Shown: positions 43,530-52,976, counted from the stretch's first letter. The stretch is DNA of 64,000 nt from Thiodiazotropha sp040791665 (GCA_040791665.1 JBFNNX010000022.1:62001-126000), one strand, 5' to 3'. The notes: a model not told the origin generated them from the letters alone. Made by a program: numbers and translations.

Positions 43530-43988
43530 ATGTTTGGTAAGAGTAAGAAAAAATTCCGTTCCCCGCGGATCACCACCGTGATCGGTTCCGGAACCGAAAT
43601 CAAGGGTGATATCACCTTCAGTAACGGACTGCATGTGGACGGAGTGATCAAGGGCGATGTGCTGTCCGACCCGCAGGACCCATCCGCCACCCTGACATTG
43701 AGTGAATTGGGTACCATCGATGGCAACGTACGGGTCGGCAATGTGATGTTGAACGGTACGGTCGTGGGAGATGTTATCGCGAGCAACCGGGTGGAATTGG
43801 CACCCAAGGCAAGAATTACCGGCACCCTGACCTACGCGATGTTGGAGATGGCGATGGGGGCGGAGGTCAACGGCAAACTGATCCATGCCTCTGAGCAGAA
43901 TCCCCCGCAGCTGCAATACGATGGGCAGCAGGAGCAAGGGGAGACGGTAGTGAGTGATGGGGAGAAGGTAATCACCCCCGAGGGTTAG
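43530..43988 (+). CDS. Bactofilin (polymer-forming cytoskeletal protein)
   Basis: Bactofilins assemble without nucleotide into filaments at the inner face of the membrane and localise cell-wall enzymes. The central beta-helix (about residues 15-110) has the expected hydrophobic/glycine rungs: VIGSGTEIKGDITFSNGLHVDGVIKGDV and LGTIDGNVRVGNVMLNGTVVGDV. Short disordered ends flank it (basic MFGKSKKKFRSP and an acidic tail). The ribosome-binding site is AAAAGGAAA. Neighbour: the coiled-coil membrane protein upstream. Confidence 0.9.
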   Translation: MFGKSKKKFRSPRITTVIGSGTEIKGDITFSNGLHVDGVIKGDVLSDPQDPSATLTLSELGTIDGNVRVGNVMLNGTVVGDVIASNRVELAPKARITGTLTYAMLEMAMGAEVNGKLIHASEQNPPQLQYDGQQEQGETVVSDGEKVITPEG

Positions 43989-44143
43989 GCCGTGGCTGGA
44001 TTGGTTCGCGAATAATACTTGACTGTTTTTCTCGGTAATTGCATACTCCCATATAATTGACCGCAGCAAACCGATTTAGGTTTGACAACTATTTAGACCC
44101 GACCCACCTGAGAGACCAGGCCGGAGAGAGCAGGACCATCATC

Positions 44144-44494
44144 ATGACTAGCGCAGATACACATAACGATTCCATCATCTTCACCGAAGCAGCTGCCTCC
44201 AAGGTCGCCTCACTCATTGCTGAAGAGGGTAACCCGGATCTGATGTTACGCGTATATATTCAGGGCGGAGGTTGCTCCGGGTTCCAGTATGGCTTCTCAT
44301 TCGATGAGAATGAAAACGACGGTGATACCAAGGTCGAGACAGGCGGTGTAACACTGTTGGTGGATCCCATGAGCATGCAGTATTTGATGGGAGCGGAGGT
44401 TGACTACACGGAAGGCCTGCAAGGTGCCCAGTTCATTATCCGCAATCCCAATGCAACCACGACCTGCGGCTGCGGCTCCTCGTTTTCTGTCTGA
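44144..44494 (+). CDS. erpA: Iron-sulfur cluster insertion protein ErpA
   Basis: A-type carrier that delivers Fe-S clusters to target enzymes, including those of isoprenoid synthesis. The three conserved cysteines are in GGGCSGFQYGF and the C-terminal TTCGCGSSFSV. I chose ATG 44144 (MTSADTHNDSIIFTEAAA), giving 116 residues as in other ErpA proteins; a longer frame from 44057 reads through the leader. Nearby SdhB is an Fe-S protein and a plausible client. Confidence 0.94.
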   Translation: MTSADTHNDSIIFTEAAASKVASLIAEEGNPDLMLRVYIQGGGCSGFQYGFSFDENENDGDTKVETGGVTLLVDPMSMQYLMGAEVDYTEGLQGAQFIIRNPNATTTCGCGSSFSV

Positions 44495-44512
44495 ACATTG
44501 CCACAACTCGGC

Positions 44513-44546
44513 GCCCGCATCACCGCTCCATGGTATGCGGGCTTTT
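44513..44546 (+). terminator. Rho-independent terminator of erpA
   Basis: GCCCGCAT (44513-44520) pairs with ATGCGGGC (44535-44542) and is followed by TTTT. It sits 19 bases after the erpA stop and before the convergent OmpA-type gene. Confidence 0.85.
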
Positions 44547-44571
44547 GTGGGATAGTCTCTTAATTGCTCAA

Positions 44572-45246
44572 TCAACCCTCAGCGTAGGGTAGCAAAGTCA
44601 ATTCCACACGACGGTTCTGTTGGCGTCCTGCGGGCGTTTTATTGGATGCGGTGGGCCGTTTTTCACCATAGCCAACCGTATCGATACGAACACCTTCCAC
44701 ACCGTTTTCAACCAAGGCATTGGACACCGATTGGGCACGCTGCTGCGACAATAACTGATTGTAGGATTCCGAGCCTGTACTGTCGGTATGGCCTGCCACT
44801 TCAATCATGGTCGACTTATATTCCTGCAACACAAGAGCGACAGAGCCGAGCACCTCCAAAAAGTTGGGCTTTACATCCGATTTATCGACTTCGAAGGTGA
44901 TGTTGCCGGGCAGATTAAGGATGATGTTGTCCCCGTCACGGGTTACGCTGACACCCGTGTTTTCCAGACGTTGACGAAGCTTGGCCTCCTGTACATCCAT
45001 GTAGTAACCGACACCGCCTCCGGCAATCGCACCGATTCCGGCACCCTTCAATGCGCGTTCCTTGCGTTTCTTTTTATCCTTGGAGGTGGCAATTCCCAGC
45101 ACAGCTCCGGCAACTGCCCCAATCATGGCGCCAGTGGTTGCCTTGGATGTCTTCTCTTCCCTTGTGTAGGGATCTACAGTAGTACATGCCTGTAGCATGA
45201 CCATGCTTGCGACAAGGCAACAAAGTGTACTTCGGATAGCCATCAT
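44572..45246 (-). CDS. OmpA-family lipoprotein with glycine zipper (YiaD-like)
   Basis: The signal peptide ends in a lipobox (VMLQAC, lipidated Cys at about residue 21), so the protein is outer-membrane-anchored. Two glycine-zipper stretches (GAMIGAVAGAVLGIA; GAGIGAIAGGGVGYY) span about residues 39-81. The C-terminal OmpA domain binds peptidoglycan: FEVDKSDVKPNFLEVL, AGHTDSTGSESYNQLLSQQRA and the closing QNRRVEL. The 224 residues resemble E. coli YiaD. The start is preceded by AGGAG. It links outer membrane and cell wall. Confidence 0.88.
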   Translation of the reverse strand: MMAIRSTLCCLVASMVMLQACTTVDPYTREEKTSKATTGAMIGAVAGAVLGIATSKDKKKRKERALKGAGIGAIAGGGVGYYMDVQEAKLRQRLENTGVSVTRDGDNIILNLPGNITFEVDKSDVKPNFLEVLGSVALVLQEYKSTMIEVAGHTDSTGSESYNQLLSQQRAQSVSNALVENGVEGVRIDTVGYGEKRPTASNKTPAGRQQNRRVELTLLPYAEG

Positions 45247-45471
45247 TAGTCTCCTGTAGTCCTCCGGCAGCCGGTTGGTTTGGGAGGTCGTTGTTAGCGT
45301 GGATGAAGTGTGTGCGTCGGATAGCCTAAATAGGCATCGACAAGCAATATTTGTTCTACGCTGTTTGGCGTATAGGTTTCATGCTACCAATAACAGGTCA
45401 TATTAACTGCCAACGATACGACATTTTAACAATTGTTGATGGATGAGATCGTATTGCTGGGAGGGCTGGGG

Positions 45472-46227
45472 CTAGTCGCTCTTGCCGAACAGATCCCGAA
45501 GCAACTGCAGGGTAGTTTGACGCCCCAACTCGCCGATAGCTGTGGTGAGCGGAATCTGTTTTGGGCAAACCCGGACGCAGTTCTGTGCATTACCGCAATC
45601 ACTAAGACCGCCGTCGCCCATGATGGCATGCAGGCGTTGTTGTTTATGATAGCTTCCGGTGGGATGGTTGTTCATCAGTTTGACGGCGGACAGCGCGGCG
45701 GGACCGACAAAGTCCTTTTCCACTCCATATTGAGGGCACGCCTCCATGCAACAGCCACAACTCATGCAGCGGCTGTAGAGGTAATTCTCCCTCCATGTCT
45801 CCGGTGAAATGCGGGGTGTACCCTGATGGATGTCCCAGGCACCATCTATTTCAATCCAGGCGCGTACTCGCTTCAGGTCGTTGAAGATCTTGCTGCGATC
45901 GACCATTAAGTCCCGCACAACGGGAAATTTGCTCAGGGGTTCGAGTTTTATAGGTTGCTCTAGGGTATCGATCAACGTGGAGCAGGCCTGTCGAGGCCTC
46001 CCATTGATAACCATTGAGCAGGCGCCGCAGACCTCTTCCATGCAATTGAACTCCCAGGCGACCGGATCGACGAGTTGGCCCTCTTGCGTGAGAGGATGTT
46101 CGCGGATCACCATCAGGGCTGAGACGATGTTATGGCCCTCGCGGTAGGGTATCGAGAATGTCTGCCAATAGGGTGGGCTATAGGGGGTGTCTTGCCGGCG
46201 AATGCGCAGATCGATTGTTTTACCCAT
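45472..46227 (-). CDS. sdhB: Succinate dehydrogenase iron-sulfur subunit (type B)
   Basis: Passes electrons from SdhA to quinone. The [2Fe-2S] cluster is bound by CMEEVCGACSMVINGRPRQAC and the [4Fe-4S] and [3Fe-4S] clusters by CMSCGCCMEACP and CGNAQNCVRVCPKQIP. These segments are closer to the Bacillus subtilis enzyme than to E. coli SdhB. It is last in sdhC-sdhA-sdhB. ATG 46227 or the adjacent ATG at 46230 may be used. Confidence 0.92.
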   Translation of the reverse strand: MGKTIDLRIRRQDTPYSPPYWQTFSIPYREGHNIVSALMVIREHPLTQEGQLVDPVAWEFNCMEEVCGACSMVINGRPRQACSTLIDTLEQPIKLEPLSKFPVVRDLMVDRSKIFNDLKRVRAWIEIDGAWDIHQGTPRISPETWRENYLYSRCMSCGCCMEACPQYGVEKDFVGPAALSAVKLMNNHPTGSYHKQQRLHAIMGDGGLSDCGNAQNCVRVCPKQIPLTTAIGELGRQTTLQLLRDLFGKSD

Positions 46228-46237
46228 CATGACACCC

Positions 46238-48127
46238 TCAGCGGTAGTCCCGTGGCTCTTCCGGCGCCAGGACCGAAAGGTCTATCTCGCGAAAGCTGAT
46301 TCCGGGACCGTCTGTCGAATATTCAGCGACGGTTGTCTTCAACCACGCCTGATTCTGCTTTTTCCAGCTTTCGCGATAGGCTTCATAGGCGGGATCACCC
46401 GGATAGGCGTCCTTCGGTGTCGGCAGTTCAAAAGCAGGCTTATAGTGAGCGCCCCGGCACTCATCCCGTGCCAGGGCGCTACTGGCAATGACACCGCCAA
46501 GTCGTATCATCTCCTGCAGCTGGCGCACATATACCAATCCCTGATTGCTCCATTCATTGCTCGCATCCAGCTTGACTGAGTGGCTGCGTTGCTCAAGCGC
46601 CTGCAGTGAAGTGATGGCCGTGTTGAGCACTGCGTTATCCCTGACGACACCAACCTGGCCCGACATGATTTCGCCAAGCTCGCGATGCAATATGTAGGGA
46701 TTCTCTCTGCCAATGCCTGATGTCAGATTATGGTTGATCGCCTGCTGACGCTTGACCTCATCCTGGTAGAACCGCTCAGGTATGCTCAGCAGTTCACCTT
46801 CCAGGCCCTTCAGGTAATTTGCCACAGCCTCGCCGGCGACCTGGCCACTGAATGATGCTGAGAGGAGTGAATTGGCGCCTAGCCGGTTGGCCCCATGATA
46901 ACCGTAATCGCACTCGCCGCAGGCGTAGAGGCCGGGGATATTGGTTGCGTGATTGCGTGGGCTTCCCGGTTTTATGCCGCCATTGGTTTGATCCTTCTCA
47001 AAATCAACCCACAGCCCGCCCATGGCGTAATGGGCCGAAGGGTAGATCTCCATAGGCTCGTGTACGGGATCAGTACCGTGAAATTTGCGGTAGATATCGA
47101 GGATCGCATGCAGTCGATGCTCAATGAATCCGGGATTCAAATGTGTCAGATCAAGGTAGACCTTATCTTTCCCGGATACACCCAATCCCATCTCATGTAC
47201 CACCTTCCAGATCGCACGGCACGCCACGTCCCGTGGTACCGTGTTTCCATAGCTTGGGTACCACTCTTCGAGAAAGTAGAATCGCTCTGCTTCGGGGATT
47301 TTGCCGGGACGCCGGTTCTCCCGGGGATTTTTCGGTACCCAGATACGCCCGCCCTCGCCACGGGCCGCTTCACTCATCAAACGGGTCTTGTCGTCGCCCA
47401 GCATGGCGGTTGGGTGAAATTGGAAGAACTCCGTGTTGGCCAGCCAGGCCCCCTGCTGGTATGCGCGACACGCGGCCGCGCCGGTGGAATTGGTGGAGTT
47501 GGTGGACCGATGGCCAAATACCTGTCCCATACCTCCTGTCGCAAGAATCACCGCGTCGGCACGAAAATGTTTGACATCCATGGTGCGCAGATTCATCGCA
47601 ACGATCCCTTTGCAGGCGCCATGCCCGTCCTTTACCAGCGAGAGGAACTCCCACCACTCGTACTTCTGTACACGCCCCAAGGCCTCCTGGCGTCGGATCT
47701 CTTGATCGACGCCATACAGGAGTTGCTGTCCCGTACTGGCGCCGGCAAATGCGGTACGCCGGTTCTTGACACCGCCGAAAAGCCGAAGGTCCAGTAATCC
47801 TTCGGCTGTACGGGAGAAGGTGACACCCATACGCTCGAAGGTGCGGATGATACCGGGTGCCTGTTCACACATCGACTTTACCGGTGGTTGATTGGCGAGG
47901 TAGGCACCGCCCTTCAGCGTATCGACGATATGTTGCCAGACGCTGTCCCGTTCACCTTTGGTGTCGAAGCAGGCGTTGATGCCGCCCTGTGCGCAGACAG
48001 AGTGCGAGCGTTTAACCTCGAAAAGGGAGAATATTTCGACCTGAAATCCGGCTTCCGCTACCCGTAATGCCGACCACAGACCGCCCAGTCCACCACCGAC
48101 AACGATGACTTTGCGCGGTCTTTTCAT
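46238..48127 (-). CDS. sdhA: Succinate dehydrogenase flavoprotein subunit (type B)
   Basis: Oxidises succinate to fumarate on covalently bound FAD. Features: dinucleotide motif VVGGGLGGLWSA, the flavin-linking His42 in KRSHSVCAQGGIN, the active-site segment FFQFHPTAM and ARGEGGRIW, and GECDYGYHGANRLGANSLL. The 629 residues and the wording around SHSVCAQGGIN, LANQPPVKSMCEQAP and VHEMGLGV are Bacillus-type, unlike the usual gammaproteobacterial SdhCDAB enzyme. Its ATG overlaps the sdhC stop by four bases. Confidence 0.94.
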   Translation of the reverse strand: MKRPRKVIVVGGGLGGLWSALRVAEAGFQVEIFSLFEVKRSHSVCAQGGINACFDTKGERDSVWQHIVDTLKGGAYLANQPPVKSMCEQAPGIIRTFERMGVTFSRTAEGLLDLRLFGGVKNRRTAFAGASTGQQLLYGVDQEIRRQEALGRVQKYEWWEFLSLVKDGHGACKGIVAMNLRTMDVKHFRADAVILATGGMGQVFGHRSTNSTNSTGAAACRAYQQGAWLANTEFFQFHPTAMLGDDKTRLMSEAARGEGGRIWVPKNPRENRRPGKIPEAERFYFLEEWYPSYGNTVPRDVACRAIWKVVHEMGLGVSGKDKVYLDLTHLNPGFIEHRLHAILDIYRKFHGTDPVHEPMEIYPSAHYAMGGLWVDFEKDQTNGGIKPGSPRNHATNIPGLYACGECDYGYHGANRLGANSLLSASFSGQVAGEAVANYLKGLEGELLSIPERFYQDEVKRQQAINHNLTSGIGRENPYILHRELGEIMSGQVGVVRDNAVLNTAITSLQALEQRSHSVKLDASNEWSNQGLVYVRQLQEMIRLGGVIASSALARDECRGAHYKPAFELPTPKDAYPGDPAYEAYRESWKKQNQAWLKTTVAEYSTDGPGISFREIDLSVLAPEEPRDYR

Positions 48128-48789
48128 AAAATAAATCCCAGTATACCGTGCACACCCATGGCGCTCAGTAGCAGAGTGAGCAGTATACAGAAATAGAACC
48201 AGTAACGTTGGGCGTCAACACTGGTGATGAGCCCCCAACTGATTGCCATTGTCCATAGTCCGTTGCATAGGTGAAAGACCGCTAACAGGAGACCAAACAG
48301 GTAGAGCAGAAGCGTGACTGGATTGCTGAGCAGGACCTGCATATGGCCGAAGAGATCGGCTTTGATGTCCGGCTGCCATATGCCCCAAATTCTTGTCCAG
48401 CCAACATGCAGTAAAAGGAACAGCAGGATGCCAATACCGGAAATCCTCTGTAACCAGTAAAAACGATTATGCAACCAGGGGTAGCGATACCAGTTGCCCT
48501 GAGTTCCGTGGATGATGACTAAGCCGTAGCCCGCATGAAATATCAGCGGCAGGGCAATGACGAAGATCTCCATCAGTGTCAAATAATTGAGGCCTTGCAG
48601 CCAACCAACAACCTCTTCATTGTAATGGGACTGGCCAAAACGGGATTGTGAGTTTTCCCATAGATGGAAGATCAGGAATCCGCCTATGGGCAGGAGACCG
48701 AAAAGGGAGTGCAGCCGGCGCAGTAGAAAGTTTCGATTGTGGATGGATGCTGTATGCATGGATTTGGCAAGGCGACTACGCATATACAT
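48124..48789 (-). CDS. sdhC: Succinate dehydrogenase cytochrome b558 subunit (type B)
   Basis: Single membrane-anchor subunit with five transmembrane helices and two b hemes, which defines type B succinate:quinone oxidoreductases. The four axial-histidine positions of B. subtilis SdhC are conserved: H42 (IFHLW), H85 (IFHAGYG), H128 (LLHVGWTR) and H173 (VFHLCNGLW). RRLHSLFGLLPIG is the family N-terminus. The start could be 48789 or 48759 (MHTASIHNRNF); neither has a good ribosome-binding site. No sdhD gene is present, as expected for this type. Confidence 0.92.
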   Translation of the reverse strand: MYMRSRLAKSMHTASIHNRNFLLRRLHSLFGLLPIGGFLIFHLWENSQSRFGQSHYNEEVVGWLQGLNYLTLMEIFVIALPLIFHAGYGLVIIHGTQGNWYRYPWLHNRFYWLQRISGIGILLFLLLHVGWTRIWGIWQPDIKADLFGHMQVLLSNPVTLLLYLFGLLLAVFHLCNGLWTMAISWGLITSVDAQRYWFYFCILLTLLLSAMGVHGILGFIL

Positions 48790-48937
48790 ATTATAGAATT
48801 AATATCTTCTAAATCTCTGACGCAGAGCATTTGTTTACCATTTTTGCCCATTTCTGGAGTGACGGCTATCCACGCTCACACCGAAAAGCTTGTTGAAAGC
48901 CGCTGTTCAATCACTCCGTGATAGCAAAGTGCAACCA

Positions 48938-48989
48938 CGATCGGGACCGATCGGATTGCGCTTGACGGGTCCCAGCTACTGCTTGGGAC
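48938..48989. repeat. Two hairpins between sdhC and anmK
   Basis: CGATCGG-GA-CCGATCG-type palindrome (48938-48954) and GTCCCA/TGGGAC (48969-48974 with 48984-48989). Neither is followed by a T-run on the minus strand. They lie in the 259-base spacer between anmK and sdhC, both transcribed leftwards; no gene is seen there. Confidence 0.4.
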
Positions 48990-49048
48990 AATAAAATGGC
49001 GCTGAGCGACCTTGACGTATACATGGGGTGTGGATAGCAATCAGCCGT

Positions 49049-50161
49049 TCAGGCGGGATAGATACCACCCAAAACCACATCCCGTTCGGCGCCTGTAACA
49101 GACGCCAGGTTGCCATTGAGTCCGTTCAGGGTGCGTTTTGCCAACCAGGCAAATGTGATTGCTTCGATCCAGTCCGGATCTACGCCGTAGGCAGACGTAG
49201 GTTGTATGCAGGCGTCAGGCAGTCGATTACCTAGACGTTCGAGCAGATAGCGGTTGTGTACTCCGCCGCCGCATACCAGAATATCGGACTTCGCATAACC
49301 TTCTTCGATAATCGCCTGGGTAATGCTGACTGCGCTGAGTTCAACCAGGGTTGCCTGGACATCGCCGGAAGAGAGCTGGTGATGGGCAAGTCTCTCCAGT
49401 AACCAGTCGAGTGTGAAATATTCTCTGCCGGTACTTTTTGGAGGGGATTGCTGAAAATAGGGATCGGACAGCAGCTCGTCCAGCAGGTCATCGTCGATAT
49501 GGCCGCTTCTCGCCCATACGCCTTGGTGGTCCAGGGAGACGGCCCGGTGTTTTTCTGTCCAGCGATCGAGCAAGGTGTTCGCCGGGCCGGTATCGTAACC
49601 GGTAACCGACTCATGCGTGTTGTCGGGTAGACAGGTGATATTGGCAATCCCGCCCAGATTCAGGATGATCCGCTTTTCCCCGGGCTGTTGGAACAGCGCT
49701 TGATGAAAGGCAGGTACAAGTGGTGCGCCTTGACCACCGACCGCCATGTCGCGACGACGGAAATCTGCAACTGTGGTTATGCCTGTCAGCTCCACGATAG
49801 TATTGGGGTCCCCTATCTGCAGGGTGAAGGGATTGTCCGCATCGGGACGATGACGAATAGTCTGGCCGTGGCTGCCAATGGCCGTGACTTGTCGTGGCAT
49901 TATGTTGGCGTTTGCCAAGACGGTACGACAGGCGGCTGCAAAGGCGACGGCAACCTGTTTGTCGAGTTCCCCCATGCGGTCGATTTCATTATTGCCGGGT
50001 TCGCAGATGGCACGTAGTGAGCTTCTGAGTTGAGTCGGATAGGGCTCGGCGTGACTCGCTATCAGGTGGGGTTTGTTGTCGGATAGCTCGACAACTGCGG
50101 CGTCCACCCCATCCAGGCTCGTGCCTGAGATGAGCCCCACAAACACTGATTCATTCGGCAT
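49049..50161 (-). CDS. anmK: Anhydro-N-acetylmuramic acid kinase AnmK
   Basis: Phosphorylates and opens 1,6-anhydro-MurNAc to MurNAc-6-phosphate during peptidoglycan recycling. The ATPase-fold phosphate loop GLISGTSLDGVDAAVVEL is at residues 9-26; further motifs are IGSHGQTIRHRP, RRRDMAVGGQGAPLVPAFH and VCGGGVHNRYLLERL. The 370 residues are standard. It overlaps the M23 peptidase gene by 11 bases; that enzyme remodels peptidoglycan, so the two are functionally linked. Confidence 0.95.
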   Translation of the reverse strand: MPNESVFVGLISGTSLDGVDAAVVELSDNKPHLIASHAEPYPTQLRSSLRAICEPGNNEIDRMGELDKQVAVAFAAACRTVLANANIMPRQVTAIGSHGQTIRHRPDADNPFTLQIGDPNTIVELTGITTVADFRRRDMAVGGQGAPLVPAFHQALFQQPGEKRIILNLGGIANITCLPDNTHESVTGYDTGPANTLLDRWTEKHRAVSLDHQGVWARSGHIDDDLLDELLSDPYFQQSPPKSTGREYFTLDWLLERLAHHQLSSGDVQATLVELSAVSITQAIIEEGYAKSDILVCGGGVHNRYLLERLGNRLPDACIQPTSAYGVDPDWIEAITFAWLAKRTLNGLNGNLASVTGAERDVVLGGIYPA

Positions 50162-51611
50162 TGGCGACGAGGGTGCGATTGATCAGCTCAAGCTGGCTTA
50201 GCAGGGGTTGGATTTTCAGTTGGAAATCTGCACGGTATTTTTTCGCGATAGGTTTGGCCGCAGGGAGTTTTACCGTCAATGGATTTCTATGCACGCCGTT
50301 GACGCGGAATTCATAGTGGAGGTGCGGGCCGGTGGCGAGCCCTGTGCTGCCGACATATCCGATTGTCTGCCCCTGTTTTACCTTGCTCCCTTTCTTGGCC
50401 CTCTTGTTATAGCGGGAAAGATGGCCGTACAGGGTGGTGTATGTCTGGCCGTGCTTGATGATTACGGTTTTCCCGTAACCGCCCTTTTTGCCTCGGTGAA
50501 TGATCTTTCCATCACCGGCGGCTTTCACCGGTGTGCCTGTTTTCGCCGCATAGTCGACGCCACGATGGGGACGCTTTTTACCTAATACGGGGTGGTAACG
50601 TTCCCTGGCAAAGCGTGATGAAATACGCCTGAAATCGACGGGAGCCCGCAGAAAGGCTTTACGCATACTGCGGCCGTCAGGACTGTAGTAATCTGATCGA
50701 CCCGTATCGTCTGTATATAGCAGGGCTTGGTACGATCGTCCCCGATTGACGAACTCCGCAGCCAGAATGGGGCCGTCGCGAAGTTTCTCCCCATCAAGAT
50801 AGTCTTCCTCAAAGATCACCGTGAAGCGATCCCCGCTACGGATCTCCAGGGCGAAGTCGATATCCCAACCGAAGATACCCGCCATCTGCATGATCAGCTT
50901 TTCAGAGAGACCTGCCTCTTTCGCCGCGATGTAGAAAGAGTTCTCAATGGTGCCACTGACGTGATTGGTCCTTACTTCCACTTCTCTGCTTAGTTCAGCT
51001 GCTTCGAAGCCGTCTTCGACCGCGGTTATCTGGAGACTGTCTATCTTGCTCTGCTCGAGACGCAGACCGAGAAATTTCTGTTCGTCATCCAGCTCCACGT
51101 AGAGGATCTCACCGGGTCGAATATCGGTCAGTTTTTTTGCGGTATCACTGGAGTGGACGATGCGGTGCAGCAGATTGGCGCTGAGATCATGCTTTTTGAA
51201 TATGCTGGCCAGGGAGTCGCCGTTCTTGATTTCGTATGTCAGAGTATGGGAGTCAGGCGCTGTTTCCTGCGCCATCGCTACAGCCGGGATTTCAGCCTCG
51301 ACAACCGGCTCGGCCTCGACGGCTACCGCCTGCCTGATGAAGCTGATTGACTGGTTCTGTGAATCGGGAGTGGTGGGTTCTCTCCTGGATTGGCCGGGTA
51401 GCTGTAGGGGTAGAATCCGTTTCTGGCCCGGTTTTTCAATCTGTTCATGAGGGAGAGGATTGTCATTTGCGGGGATTTGATCGGATGATGGAGTGAAGTA
51501 GAGAAATCCTGCGGCAAGGAGAAGGAGTAATATAGCCGCTAACAGTACGCGCCGACCGAGTTGGCCGCGCGCCGGTTTTCTCTCCAATGTATAGGATTTA
51601 AAGTCTTGCAT
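50151..51611 (-). CDS. M23 peptidoglycan DD-metallopeptidase (MepM/OapA-like)
   Basis: Membrane-anchored cell-wall hydrolase; relatives cut peptide crosslinks to permit growth. One N-terminal transmembrane helix (about 22-43), a proline/acidic linker, an OapA/LysM-like segment (LTYEIKNGDSLASIFKKHDLS, about 124-144), a Csd3-like domain and the C-terminal LytM domain. Zinc ligands are in HRGVDYAAK and GPHLHYEFR; the catalytic H is in TLYGHLSRY. The 486 residues are close to MepM. It is divergent from tyrS, the usual arrangement. Confidence 0.92.
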   Translation of the reverse strand: MQDFKSYTLERKPARGQLGRRVLLAAILLLLLAAGFLYFTPSSDQIPANDNPLPHEQIEKPGQKRILPLQLPGQSRREPTTPDSQNQSISFIRQAVAVEAEPVVEAEIPAVAMAQETAPDSHTLTYEIKNGDSLASIFKKHDLSANLLHRIVHSSDTAKKLTDIRPGEILYVELDDEQKFLGLRLEQSKIDSLQITAVEDGFEAAELSREVEVRTNHVSGTIENSFYIAAKEAGLSEKLIMQMAGIFGWDIDFALEIRSGDRFTVIFEEDYLDGEKLRDGPILAAEFVNRGRSYQALLYTDDTGRSDYYSPDGRSMRKAFLRAPVDFRRISSRFARERYHPVLGKKRPHRGVDYAAKTGTPVKAAGDGKIIHRGKKGGYGKTVIIKHGQTYTTLYGHLSRYNKRAKKGSKVKQGQTIGYVGSTGLATGPHLHYEFRVNGVHRNPLTVKLPAAKPIAKKYRADFQLKIQPLLSQLELINRTLVANAE

Positions 51612-51776
51612 GATTCAACAATACGGCAATATATACTCTGTATCGGCCCCTTGACGCTAGAATATAGCTCCAGATCACATTATGGATAGTAGCGCATAAC
51701 ACCATACAATGGTTAATTTTATCAGATGCTTCTAGTAAAGTGTGCAACCATTGTCTTAATTTTAGAGATATAGTAA

Positions 51777-52976
51777 ATGACCGATGTCACTGGTTCCCTA
51801 GAACTTATTAAACGGGGTACGGAAGAGGTTCTGCCTGAAGATTTGCTGATTAAAAAGCTTCAGCGAGGCAAGCCCCTGAAGATCAAGGCGGGGTTTGATC
51901 CCACAGCCCCGGACCTCCACCTCGGGCACACTGTCCTTATCAACAAGCTTCGCCAATTCCAGGAATTGGGACACGAGGTGATCTTTCTGATCGGCGATTT
52001 CACCGGCATGATCGGCGATCCTACTGGCAAAAGTGCAACCCGGCCTCCCCTCACACGGGAAGAGGTGGTGGAGAATGCAAAGACCTATGAGCATCAAATC
52101 TTCAAGATCCTTGATCCCGGCAAGACCACGGTCCTGTTCAACTCTTCCTGGATGGGAGAGATGTCGGCTGTCGACCTGATCCAGCTGGCGGCCAAGCACA
52201 CGGTGGCGCGGATGTTGGAGCGGGATGATTTCAATAAGCGCTATACCGGCGGCCAGGCCATCGCCGTGCATGAATTTCTCTATCCACTGATTCAGGGCTA
52301 CGATTCCGTGGTTCTGAAGGCCGATGTGGAGCTGGGAGGGACGGACCAGAAATTCAATCTCCTGGTAGGACGTCAACTGCAGGAGGCCTATCGGCAGGAG
52401 CCGCAGGTGGTGGTCACCCTGCCTATCCTCGAGGGATTGGATGGTGTGCAGAAGATGTCAAAATCCCTCAACAACTACATAGGGATCACCGATGCACCCG
52501 AGGAGATGTTCGGCAAGGTAATGTCGATCTCCGATGAACTGATGTGGCGATATTTCGAATTGCTGAGCTTTCGGCCCATGGCGGAGATCGAGGCGTGGAA
52601 ACGAGAGGTTGAGGAGGGAGCAAATCCCCGGGATGTGAAGATCCGACTTGCCGAAGAGCTGGTGGAGCGGTTCCACTCCGCAGTGGCCGCAGCGAAGGCC
52701 CACGAGGCTTTTGTCGCCCGTTTTCAAAAAGGTCAAATGCCCGATGATATGGCCGAGCTCGAGTTTGCGGCATCCGATGGCGGTTATCCGATCGCAAATC
52801 TCCTGAAAGACGCCGAGTTGGTGAAGAGCACCTCTGAGGCCATGCGCATGATAAAGCAGGGGGCGGTGCGAATTGACGGTGAAAGAGTGACTGATCACAC
52901 CCTTTCTGTTGAGGTGGGGTCGACCCATGTATATCAGGTAGGAAAGCGCAGGTTTGCACGAATCAGCCTGCAATAG
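51777..52976 (+). CDS. tyrS: Tyrosyl-tRNA synthetase
   Basis: Class I aminoacyl-tRNA synthetase that charges tRNA-Tyr. The HIGH motif is HLGHT (PTAPDLHLGHTVLI), the second signature is KMSKS (GVQKMSKSLNN, about residues 226-230) and an S4 RNA-binding domain closes the protein. The KMSKS form and the length of 399 residues indicate the TyrZ subtype, as in Pseudomonas, rather than E. coli TyrS (KFGKT). It precedes the rRNA operon by about 160 bases to the first promoter. Confidence 0.95.
   Translation: MTDVTGSLELIKRGTEEVLPEDLLIKKLQRGKPLKIKAGFDPTAPDLHLGHTVLINKLRQFQELGHEVIFLIGDFTGMIGDPTGKSATRPPLTREEVVENAKTYEHQIFKILDPGKTTVLFNSSWMGEMSAVDLIQLAAKHTVARMLERDDFNKRYTGGQAIAVHEFLYPLIQGYDSVVLKADVELGGTDQKFNLLVGRQLQEAYRQEPQVVVTLPILEGLDGVQKMSKSLNNYIGITDAPEEMFGKVMSISDELMWRYFELLSFRPMAEIEAWKREVEEGANPRDVKIRLAEELVERFHSAVAAAKAHEAFVARFQKGQMPDDMAELEFAASDGGYPIANLLKDAELVKSTSEAMRMIKQGAVRIDGERVTDHTLSVEVGSTHVYQVGKRRFARISLQ

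Noticed and set aside
46895..47797. 300-codon plus-strand frame inside sdhA
   Set aside because: It is the complement of conserved SdhA sequence, with no start signals.
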